The notes under the pieces were generated by a model. The model did not search any database, was not told the DNA's origin, and saw nothing but the letters and a program-made list of their open reading frames with translations. The position numbers were made by a program, and so were the translations under genes. From contig KK106986.1 in the NCBI GenBank assembly GCA_000611775.1, positions 1,872,663 to 1,936,662 on the forward strand: 64,000 nucleotides of DNA, given 5' to 3'. Below, piece after piece: positions 47,601-57,888 of the stretch. The first letter of the stretch is position 1. Each line of letters starts with the position of its first letter. The stretch is from Umbilicaria muhlenbergii. Lineage: Eukaryota > Ascomycota > Lecanoromycetes > Umbilicariales > Umbilicariaceae.

Positions 47601-48792
47601 TCACCGGTTGAGAGTACTTCCAGGAGGCTGTCGTGGGTTTCCACAAGGCTCCATATTTTCATCCCCAACGCTGCCGGACCGAACCGATAATCAAGAACCT
47701 CCAGGTCTCGATTCTGTAATGAAAATTCTTGCCGTAGGTGCTCAGACATCTCCCATTTCAAACCCAAGGTTTTCTGGACAGTTCGCACATATTCTGGCTC
47801 AGAAAGCACACTTGAACCACGGTGCGGCGTTGCTAGGGCGTCATTGTAAAGAAGTGTTTTTGCCCTGCGATTTCTGAGTACTCACCAAAGAAAGCCACTC
47901 CTAGACACTCAGCGCCAATGTCTGCAACCTCTTCCATGAATCTTTTGGTTATCGCCTGCAGAAAGGGATTTAGCATCGATTCAGCCCACAGAGAATGGGG
48001 TTAACCCACCCGCTTCACGATGATACCGCCGGTGCTATGGCACACGAACATGATCGGGGTCTTCTCTGCCTATATTGAAAGCGAAGGATAGTCAGAATCA
48101 ATCAGCCTGGAATCTTCGCGGGCATCCTAGTGACTAGGCGCGCGGTCACATGATGCTCGCCTTTGTCGAAACGGTCCCAGACTGCTCAGCTGCGGAGGAA
48201 TCCAGCATAATCCATCTTTCAAAGTGCAAAAGCCATTTCACTCTACACCTTCTACCTGCGGCTTTGAATACCGTACTCCCTCCTGAGTTTTCAAGCCAGT
48301 CTCCTCCTAAGAGGAGCCTCTCGCGTTGACCAAGCACTCTGAGACACCGCAATATGGTACCGTCCATGTACACGTACCCTCTGAGACGACCTATCTCCAC
48401 GAACGGTCTCCATAAGCCGATCTGCCCATTCCTCTGTCCCATATTGTGCGACTGCTTCTTCCACAGAAGCAAATTCTTTAGCCGTGGCCTTATGCCCCGG
48501 GTCAGACAGCTCTTTGACCTCCAACCGTCTTTCTTCCGGCTTTAGATGATCGTAAAGGAGGATGCGTGCGGAGGGTATCTCCTTATGCAATGCGTCGCCG
48601 AGGAACAACGAAGGATGATCGGCGCCGGAGCTGGTCCACGTCTTTCGCGGGTCCGCGCCAATTGCGGGAACAGCAATGATACTATCACCCATGTCAAAAT
48701 CGCAGTCGCAGCACTGACGCAATGGTAACTTACTCGACCTTGATGGCTGTGCTAGAAGAAGCGCTGGACGGGCTGATCTCTACAAACGCCAT
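44645..48792 (-). CDS. SesB-like alpha/beta hydrolase fused to a CorA-like membrane domain
   Basis: Eleven exons with consistent phase: 48734-48792, 48378-48681, 48010-48069, 47886-47955, 46793-47832, 46572-46728, 46440-46513, 45960-46386, 45591-45829, 45195-45542 and 44645-45145; about 1092 aa. The N-terminus reads KV-DIIAVPAIGADPRKTW, YGTEEWADRL, MFVCHSTGGIIVKR (nucleophile Ser ~133) and FGATPHRGSS: a lipase/esterase of the type that heads fungal NLRs. There is no NACHT. From RWIHVPYTHAGWV on it follows the fungal CorA-like family: HARFVRPSC, PYLHWDTFKHL, VLMVDQLWLWVVDQ, a coiled stalk, then two TM helices (~960-981 and ~998-1019) with GIN where CorA has GMN. It is presumably a membrane protein with cytosolic hydrolase; ion transport and hydrolysis are both inferred. 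The intron at 48377-48070 is long (308 nt). Confidence 0.82.
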
Positions 48793-49364
48793 TCTCAGGC
48801 CGTACTGGGTAGTAATATTGTCTTCACCAGCACCACGTCAGCACATCGCTGTCGCAAGCAATAGCAACCTCTCAGGCCAGAGCGAGGGTTTTCAATCAGG
48901 GTCGCAGAACGAGCAATGACGAGGGCGCTCGTGAGGGGAAGTGCCATTGCGGCCCCCAACTTTGCGGCTGAATGTCATATTCGCAATTAGGGAATCGACA
49001 AGCCACCCCGTGCAACCCATCTGCAGCTAGAGCCAGATCCCTGTTATGCGGACGCGTGATCCAATACGGTGGCGGTTAACCCCAGATAACCCGACAACTG
49101 AGTGAGAGACCTGTGCGAACGTCCAAGGCGTCATTCTCTACGCTGGGATTTGCCAATACACTTGGTCCTGTCTGTATCAACAACTCGCAATCCATCACGG
49201 TTGGTGGACTATACTCGGTCTTACTGTTGTTCCGCGCCTGTTTCAAAGCTCAAGCGATGCTGTCTTTCCGGTAAGGTAACTGATTTTCCCAACACGGTTG
49301 TCCTACGATACTCTAGATCAAATGCCTGGCTAAAGCCCTCAACATTGAAGACCTGCCGCCGAAG
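48793..49364. other. Intergenic between lipase-CorA gene and NLR pseudogene
   Basis: Presumed promoter of the minus-strand lipase-CorA gene. Weak frames at 49102-49395 may be decayed 5' coding sequence of the pseudogene, but no recognisable motif lies before 49365. Confidence 0.35.
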
Positions 49365-52300
49365 ATCTTTGGGCCAAGGCGGTGAACAGCCTTAGTCCTG
49401 AAGATCAGTTGTCCCTCAATGTCAGCCGAGCCGATAGGTTACAGGTTTTGAAGGATCTTCTAGTGACTGTGGAAGAAAGGAAACAAAGCTGCCTTAAGAG
49501 GTGTTGGAAGTACAAGAACAGCAAAGGATAGGCCGTTGTCCTTCGCGATCTGTTTGAGAAAATCTTCGTGTGGGTGAACAAGTTTAAAGAAGTGGGAGAT
49601 ATTGCAGCACAATATGACCCTGCACCTGCATCGCTGCCTTGGGCGGCCGTTCGAGCTGTCCTTCAAGTACATCATATATGTCAGCTCCTACTTCCTGGAA
49701 ATTAACTACTCTCAGGTGGTGGTCAATGACAGCCAGACCTTCGGCGCCATGGCTGAAGGTGTAGAACTTGTGTCGAACCTCATCACGCGCTATGCCATAG
49801 TGGAGCAGCTCTATCTCCAGAGATCTTCTGCCGCAAAAGGCCAGCTTACTCAAGCTATCATCCAGCTCTACACTGCGGTTCTGGAGTATCTTTGCAGAGC
49901 AAAGACCTATTATCAACGAAACACAATCAGTATGCTTCGAAGCAACGCCTGTGCAATATAATACGCTGGCAGTGAAGCAGAACGTGTAGCAGTGAGCGTT
50001 ATACAGACTTCTGAACAGGGTGTAGATCGATACATCGATACGATAAGCGTGCATCAGACCAATGTCAATGCTTGCGCAGATCTTGTAGCGGCCGAGCGTA
50101 TGCTGAAACTACTTATTGCTATTCTGTCTATGCCTTATGGGCAGCTAACGCACGCAACGCAGTTCTTGAGGGGTTGGACGACGGAGTGCAGCATCTTCAA
50201 GCTGGCTTCAGTGACTTCAAAACAAGTGAGCATGCATCCAAATCATCTTATACTCAACATCGACGGAATTTCATATTATGTTGAGCAGAGCAAGAAGAGC
50301 TGAAGACGCTTTTTGGTCAATTTGGACAAACCCATTAATTGCATGGCCGATCAACTATCAGAGCGTAACGACTCACTGAGAGGTAACATTATGGCCGCCG
50401 CACAAATGAATCAACCTGGTTGACGTACAACAGATTCGGAGCGCCTCAAAGTATTTAAATGGCTTTCGAGCGTGCAGTACTTGAAACATCATCGAACCAA
50501 GACGAAGGTATGTCTACCGGGGTCAGGACAGTGGCTTCTCCAGAAGCCAGTGTTCCTTGAGTGGCTCAAGTCTAGCGTATCCTCCGTTTTGTGATTACAT
50601 GGTATATGTGAGGAGCCCTGACCCAAGCCGATGATTGTAAGCTAAACGTCCCCAGCTGGGTCATGTGAAAGTATGCTTGTGTAAGTACATTCCTCTCCAG
50701 CAACGAACCTCCGTTGAATATTTTCAGAGCATCAGTCATCGAATATATTAACGAAGGAAATTCTACGAACGCGCAATCTGCACCTATCGCCTACTTCTAC
50801 TGCGCACGTAACGCAGCATAACCCGAGCGCGCGGATCCGGATGAAATCATGAGAAGCATTTTGGAACAACTTCCATCCTCAGACGAAAACCTGCCGATCA
50901 GAGAACCGGTAGTGAAGGCGTACAAAGAGAAGAAAAAGGAAGCGAAAGGACATAGCCCGGAGAGGCTGATGCTTGAAGAAACTATAGACGTCATTCTGGC
51001 GCTGTTGGAAACTAACCCAGCTATAATCGTCATTGATGCGCTTGATGAGTGTGATCCAGCCCGGCGGCAAGATTTGTTCTTGGCACTACGGAAGATTATA
51101 CAGAAGTCGGCGAGCTTGGTTAAGGTCTTTGTGAGCAGCAGAGATGACCATGACATCGTCCACCGGCTACAGAACTCACCAATTTGTACATCCATATAGA
51201 AGACAACGGCGAAGACATTGATCGCTTCGTGCGTTCGCAAGTCGACCAAGCTATTGAAGATGAGAAGCTCATCTGCGGTGACGTCTCCGAAAGTCTGAGG
51301 GACCATATCATCAAGATATTGATCTCTAAAGCTCAGGGGATTACAATCAAACTATCAGAATCCCCTATTAGAACCACTACCAACTTTCAGAAAACAGCAT
51401 CCCCGCCATATTCACCCGTAAGAGGTTCAAATTTTAGTCCGTCAAGCGGATTTGGATATTATGCATTCCTGATCTGGCCTTTACATTACCAAGCTGTTGA
51501 TGGCAAATTATTGCCAGAGAACCTACAGCAGCAGCTAAGGGGCTTTCTCTTTCAGGGCTGCAACACTAACCTCTTATAATCGAAATGGGCACGGATTGCA
51601 GAGAAGATTTTCCTTGACGCTGACGAAGATTACAGAGATGATACTCTGAGTTCAGTATTTGATGCACTGCCTAGTACACCTTCAACCCCACTCTTCCTGG
51701 CATGCTGTTTCGGGTTAGTTTCACTTATAAAGGACTTAGAACGTTGGCGGAATGTCGATTGGAAGTTTGGAACCAAGAAAATGATAAAGGGACTGCAGCC
51801 CTATATCTTGCAGTAGGGCACAACCATCTGGCGGTGGTGCGGATGCTTCTAAAGAATGGAGCTAATGTCAATGCCATGTCTGACCGCGGTACCGCGCTGC
51901 ATGTCGCTTCGCAAGGTGGATACGACGACATTGTCCTGCATTTGTTACAAAATGGTGCGAAATTGAATGCTGACAATGTATTTGGAAGTACAAGTTTGTG
52001 GCATGCCACTTTAAATGGGAGAATGACGACAGTGCAGCTGCTTCTTGATAATGGAGCTGGTGTCAATCACCTGAGCGACCAAAGCACAGTGCTGCACGCC
52101 GCTTCGCTTGCTGGAGAAGTCGAAATTGTCCAGTATCTGCTACAGAATGGTGCAGAGTTGGAGGCTACAGATCGTCATAATGAGACAAGCTTAGTCGCTG
52201 CTGCAGCACTCCAGCGTACGACAACTGCGCAGCTGCTTCTTGAAAAAGGGGCCCATATTGAAGCTCGAGGGAAATCTGGCACCGCGCTGAGGGTCGCTTC

Positions 52301-52930
52301 AGAAAGAGGATACACCGAGATCATCCAAGTTCTACTCAAGAAGTGCCCCAGCATAGAGACTGTAGATGATGCGGGACACACGGCATTGACGGCGGCGGCG
52401 GCGCCGGGGGAAGCATCCTCAGTGCGATTGCTGTTGGAAGCGGGAGCTAATCCTCGCACAAAGGGTAGTATGGGACGAACCGCTCGTCATCATTTCAGCG
52501 CTTCCGATTGGAAAAGGTTGCTATCGACAATGACTTCCAGAAAATTACTAGGCTACTTATAGCGTACGGGGCAGACGTAAATGCCGCCGATGAACAAGGG
52601 AATACTCCTCTTCATTCTGCTACAGGTTACAGATCTCGTCATCTAGATCTACCGGATTCTAACATGGTGAAAAGGGTTTTGGATCTAGGGCTAAACCTCG
52701 AAATCAAGAATTATCTTGGGCAAACAGCTTTGGAAACAGTCACATCACTGTTGAAGCAAGGTCATCACATGTTGTTCGCAAAGCTGCCGTGGGAAACTAG
52801 GCGTACCTAGGGCTCAAAATTATGGTGTAAACAATTCAGTAGTGCGGACGAGGAGATAATCAGGTTGATCACAGAAAATCGTAGACGGAAGCACATTGGC
52901 GACAAGCACTTCAGCTTAGGAACAACTTAA
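49365..52930 (+). pseudogene. NACHT-ankyrin NLR pseudogene with multiple lesions
   Basis: Conserved NLR segments follow in order: WAKAVNSLSPEDQLSLNVSR, VVLRDLFEKIFVWVNKFKEV, YDPAPASLPWAAVRAVLQ, NDSQTFGAMAEGVELVSNLI, a W-LLQKPVFLEWLKSS block, the Walker A region, IIVIDALDECD, VFVSSRDDHD, then seven to eight ankyrin repeats. In-frame stops interrupt it at 49529 (TAG), 50593 (TGA at the normally conserved Trp before LHGI) and 50819 (TAA). The Walker A reads GSCES, lacking the lysine of GKS/T. Frame changes lie near 51185, 51775 and 52510. The ankyrin part has the longest intact frame (51702-52562). Introns account for some but not all breaks. It is not expected to make a working ATPase. Confidence 0.85.
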
Positions 52931-54069
52931 TCTACCATGGAAGACCAAGAAACAGAACGGCAGCACGAGCACGACATCCTTCTGCTTGATCGTCTTGCCG
53001 TGCCAGTCTTGTTTTTTTTTTTTTTTTTTGGCGTTCCACTGGGCGACGGCGAGAGCCCCTAGGTTCTCCGCCATGGCAATCACATTCTATGGGACATGGA
53101 CCTCCCTTGGCCGCAGATGGCGATGACTTGCAACTCATTTTCAAAATCTCGTTCGAGTCAAGAAGCAGCAGAAGCCCATTTGGAAACTACATCGCTTCAC
53201 CATAGCAGCCGGCGGCAGAACAGCGGGGGGACTAGATGGCCCACCGCCGCAAATGGTCTAGGGTTTTCGCTGACCAGCACGGAGCGGTTCTGCCGCAACC
53301 TATTTTCCTGGCTATACTATCGGCCAACAATGAGCAGAGAAGGCGTGGTTGGCTATGAGTACCCCGGTCACCAAACCAGCGGGCCGTGGTCGAAAATGGT
53401 GCTCTAGAACTTCCTGGTGTTGGAGACTTTGAGATGTGTATGTATCTTGCAGTTGGAAACCCCTCCTTTTTGTTCCGAGATTTGAAGTATAACGCTTTGA
53501 AGCTAGCTTCTCTACAGCCCTAAGTGATGATCTACCATTCCCAACACCCCCTATACCAGTAACCATCCACCTCGCAACATTCATAACCTTCTAATACTCA
53601 TACCCATTTCCCCCTTTCCAACTCACTATTTCCTTCTACCCATTGGTGTCATCACAACCACATCCATATCCCCCAAAACATCTCCATCACCTCATTGGCT
53701 GAACCCTTAATCATCCACCTGCATAAACGTCTCACGTCAGCCAACCGCTTGCAGACCCATCACCCGCACATCCCTAACTTTACATCCAGCTTTCCACTGC
53801 AAACACGACCGCAGCGTCGGCAACAACGGCGGCGCTTGCAGCCAGAACTGCAAAAGCGCGGTGAGATGATCCTATCGCAGAGGGGGAAATACTGAGTCAG
53901 ACCCGGGGGGTCGGGGAGGGTGGTTCTACGATCCAAGGGTCAGAATAAACGTTATATATCAAGCCACCCATTCTTGCGTCTCCAACCTAGCTTTTCTGCA
54001 TCGATCGCATGACCCTTTCGTCTCCCAACGTCTCTGCTCAGCCTGCTTCTTACTTCCACGCCAAAGACC
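52931..54069. other. Intergenic with an 18-nt poly-T run
   Basis: A run of 18 T lies at 53012-53029. Frames at 53096-53407 and elsewhere are not convincing. The region 53540-53900 is C-rich and may include the permease promoter. Confidence 0.4.
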
Positions 54070-56680
54070 ATGTCCTCTCCCATCCCCGGCCCCAAAGCTC
54101 GGAAGCGAACCTGGGCTCGGAGACTCGAATGCCCCGTCGACCCTGGCGCGGACTACGCCAACACTTTCTGGTGCAATCGCGACCTCATCCCCATCCCCGC
54201 CGGTCGCCGCTTGTGGTCGTGGCAGGGGTTTGCGGGGTATTGGGTTGTTGGCGGTAGAACCTCCCACTTCTTTCTTTTCACTCCTCGTTAAGATCCCTCC
54301 AAGCCCTTCTTGAGATGCCCCGACCCCTCTCTCTCAAGTCGAGGTCCGTGATTTGCTTTGGTGGCAGCGCGGCTCGACTCGTCATATAGAGAGCATGGTG
54401 AAATAGGAACGACTGGATTGGGTTGGTTGATGTTGGCTGATTTTTTTGTATGTGGATCGGACGAGTAGGCATCAACACTACCTCCTGGACTGCTGCTTCT
54501 AGCCTCTTGGCGCTGGGTTTGAGCGTGGGTGAGGCGATGGGGGTGATTGTGGGGGCGGCGGTGGTTATTGCGGTACTGGCGGTGGGGGCGGGGTGGATGG
54601 GGAGTCATCAGTTTGTGGGGTTTACGATTTTATGTAGGGGGTAGGTTTGGGGGAAGGGGAGGGCGGGGGTGGGGGAGGTTGTGAATTTGAGGGAGATGAG
54701 GGGAGGGGCCTGATGCTGTTGATTTTACACCTTTTTCTCACCGGCTTCTATTTGTCTTCTGTTTATCTTCTATCTGTCTTCTATCCTTTTTCTATTCATT
54801 TTCTATTCATCTTCTATCCATCTTCTATCCGTCTTTTGTCATCTTTTATCCGTTCTCTATCATCTTCTATTCATCTTCTATCCGTCTTCTATCCGTCTTC
54901 TATGTATCTTGTATTCTTCTTCTGTATCATTCCTTTAACCTTCCACAATATTTGTCTCTAATTATCATTTCATGATATTTTCACGATTCGTACTACATAT
55001 TCTTACATCAAGGCTTGACGGTTGAGATATAGAAAGGCTGATGAATACTGTGAGCAGGTCCTGGGGAATGCGCGGGGGATTCTGGCCGGTGCTGAATCGG
55101 ATCATGACAGCTTGTGTTTGGGTAAGTGCTCGGAGGTGGAGCAACGGTTATGGTTTAGGTTAAGGTGTAGGCTGATGCTTTATCATTGCAGATGGGAATA
55201 CAGACTTATTGGGGGTATGCTTGTCCCGGATTCCTTAGATGCTCGGTTCACTCGACGAAGTGGATGGCAGGAGTGACTTTTGGTCCGCTAGTGGTCAGGC
55301 TGTTAAGATCATACTTGGAGCGGTTATCGGTCCGAAGTTTGCGTTTATGGGGAACACTCTGCCGGTTTCTGCGCATGTGGACACGGCTTCGTTGATTAGC
55401 TTCTTTGTGTTCCTGGCTATCTTCGGTAGGGTTTGCGAGGCTTGTTGTGACTTGAGGTATACTGGCTTACGGTTCGATAGCTCCGATGCTACTGCTCCCC
55501 CCAGAGAAGCTACAAATGCCATTCAGGGTAAAATTCATCGTTTCATTATTCCCAGCACCTTAGGGTTGACAGTATCTTCAGGTTGCCTTCGTCATGATCA
55601 CCAGCACCATGTTTGGCATGCTCATCTGGGCAATCTGCGCAGCTCATGGTGCTGGGGATCTGGTTCACACGGGTCCGTCTTTACACGGACGTACGTTGAG
55701 CTGGAACACCGTCTACGGCCTCCAAAGTATCGTGGGGGCGTGGGGCAGCGGATGCCTTGGCCAATCTGGTATGAGTGACTTGCGATGAGATGACTATGGC
55801 TGCATCTAATGACAGCTCTTGTGACGTAGATTGGACGAGATACGCCAAGACTCCAAATGCCGCTCTCTTCGGCCAAAGCGTGACGGCTCCAGTGGCAATT
55901 TGCATCACAGCGCTTTGTGGCCTCCTTATCACATCCGCAACTGCGAAGGTATACGGGGAGGTTCTCTGGAACCCTTTCCTGCTACTCCTCACGATTCAGA
56001 AAACATCCATGTCGGCAGGTGCAAGAGCTGGTACATTCTTCGCAGGCCTTGGTTTCCTTGCCAGCCAACTTGCACTTTGTATCGTCACCAATTCTGTCGC
56101 CGCAGGTATGGATATTGCGGCATTGTGCCCCAAGTATATCAACATCAGGCGTGGCAGCTACATTGTCACGATCATCTCAATCTGTATCTGTCCCTGGCAG
56201 TTCGTCACTCAAGCGACCACATTCATCACCGTGCTCTCAGGCTGGGCGGTCTTTCTGAGTCCTATGACCGGTATCCTTATCAGCGATTACTTTCTAGTCC
56301 GCAAGCGACAATTGCACGTTGGAGATCTATACCGTGGCGACAACTCCTCGGCATATTGGTACTTGGCAGGCTTCAACTGGCGTGCATTTCTCGCATGGGC
56401 AATGGGTCTTTGGCCTCTGTTACCTGGCTTCGTTCGGGAAGTACGAGGTGTGTCTGACGGTAGCGGTTGGGATCATTTATATAATGTCTCGTATTTCTTC
56501 GGGTTCTTTGTCGCTTTGCTGTCGTACTGGGTGTTCTCCGCGATCTCGCCCACACAGAAGCAGACCGGAGCTTCTCCGTTTGTTCTCGACCCCCACGGTT
56601 CTGAGGTAGGCCAGGACTCTTCGTCAGAGCATGATGAGGGGATGAGCAGCAGAAGCGGTGAAAAGGATGCAGTCGTTTGA
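54070..56680 (+). CDS. NCS1-family nucleobase permease (uracil/purine/allantoin type)
   Basis: Proton symporter of the nucleobase-cation-symport-1 family at the plasma membrane; the substrate is not resolved. Eight exons: 54070-54253, 54469-54640, 55058-55121, 55192-55214 (23 nt), 55292-55425, 55481-55527, 55582-55768 and 55830-56680; 553 aa. Recognisable blocks: FWCNRDLIPIPAGRR, then across the first junction INTTSWTAASSLLALGLS; WGMRGGFWPVLNRI; across three exons MGIQTYWGGQAVK; LPPEKLQMPFR; SDWTRYA; NPFLLL; and CPKYINIRRGSY. About twelve hydrophobic helices are present. The acidic/Ser C-tail (HDEGMSSRSGEKDAV) is cytosolic. The second intron (54641-55057, 417 nt) is unusually long because it carries an 11-bp minisatellite. 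Confidence 0.9.
54746..54935. repeat. 11-bp minisatellite, locus 3, inside a permease intron
   Basis: About seventeen units of the CATCTTCTATC / CGTCTTCTATC type, same family as at 28670 and (reverse) 41528. It lies wholly within intron 2 of the NCS1 permease gene. Confidence 0.8.
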
Positions 56681-57311
56681 GGCTTGGCATGCGGGGGTAT
56701 ATTTGGTTCGGGAAATGGAATTTTCGAGGCTTGTCACTTTCCGTCCCCCCTGATCCTGGTGTAGCTCGCTCGAAAGAGTAATGCCAGCCGTGACCATGAT
56801 CACCTCCATCGTGCTGCATGCAAACGTCAGCCTTAGCACTAGACGGCAAGCGGGACCCGCTGTCAGAGTAGGGCTGCACCAGACATTGTCGATCATATGG
56901 GAGCCATGACATCGGAAATGATGCCATCCAGCGGGACCGAGTTCAAGAATAGTGGGGGCTGAGCGGAAGGGTGTTGAAATGATTCAGCGGTGGGGAAGTC
57001 GGCGCAAGCCCCAGCAGGAGCCAGACAGGCGCAAAACGTGGTCTGGACCCCGCCCGAATTCCGTGCAGCGAATCGGGATTCCCTACGGGCACATGGCCGA
57101 ATGCAAACCTGATGGAACACTAATAGAAGCATGCACACTGCCCTCCAGTAGGCAGGCCAAATCACGGTCGAGTCCTGCACCATTGTACAATGGTACCACA
57201 ATGGCGCCACGACCGGCCGGCGTGGTCGAGCAGGCATTGGCTTCTAGTCCCGTAATGATGCACGCCCACGAAGAAAATGCTTCGTGTTTGGCGGGTCTGG
57301 TTGGCCGCGAA

Positions 57312-57354
57312 GGGGCAGTCGGGGCAGTCGAGGCAGTCGAGGCAGTCGAGGCAG
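57312..57354. repeat. 9-bp tandem repeat GAGGCAGTC
   Basis: Four to five units of G(A/G)GGCAGTC in a row. Confidence 0.8.
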
Positions 57355-57462
57355 CTCTGCTCCGTCCCGGGCCCGCGGGAAGACTTCAACTTGGCTCACT
57401 TGGCTCCCGGGAAGTTGCTTCGCTTAGCCGCTACCTTACCTACCTTACTACCTAGTTAGCAC

Positions 57463-57506
57463 GGAGCACTGAGCACTGAGCACTGAGCACTAAGCACTGA
57501 GCTCTG
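57463..57506. repeat. 7-bp tandem repeat GAGCACT
   Basis: Six units of (G/A)AGCACT, one with a single change, about 390 bp before the metacaspase start. Confidence 0.8.
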
Positions 57507-57888
57507 GCTGCTGAGCGGGCGAGGCACAGGCCCTTTCGTCTCGACCCCAAACTCATGCCCTTGATTGCATAAGGGAAGGCCCAGAAATTGGGATCACTGC
57601 CCACCGTACTTATAGAGCCAGCATAGGCTTGCTCCCTCCTCTGCCTTGCTTCGGTCTCGTCGCTGTGATCGTGAAGAGATTGAAGCAACGAACAGCTGCG
57701 CTCTCGTCTTGTCCTTCTCTACCCCGCCAAGCGAAAAACCATCGACGCGAATCCCACTCCTCTTCCCATATCCGGCTCCTGCTCACAACAGACACACTCA
57801 CGCAAGTCAGACGCGACGCGAAGCTATCTGCGACCTTCAGCCTCCAGAAACAGCTGGTGAGCCGCGACTTTGCCATAGGCCTAGAATC

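Larger units (their letters stand above)
56681..57888. other. Intergenic upstream of the metacaspase
   Basis: No gene supported; overlapping frames on both strands at 56890-57460 look like chance. It has two short tandem arrays (listed separately) and a 16-bp palindrome ACCATTGTACAATGGT near 57180. The last 250 bp are pyrimidine-rich and probably 5' UTR of the metacaspase gene. Confidence 0.4.

Noticed and set aside
50553-50562. CAGTGTTCC in the NLR pseudogene as a further hAT-type end
   Set aside because: It codes for part of the conserved QKPVFLEW segment, with no inverted partner or duplication nearby.
57312-57506. Short tandem arrays near the metacaspase considered as a CRISPR-like array
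   Set aside because: Direct 9- and 7-bp repeats with no spacers, in a eukaryotic genome; simple microsatellites.
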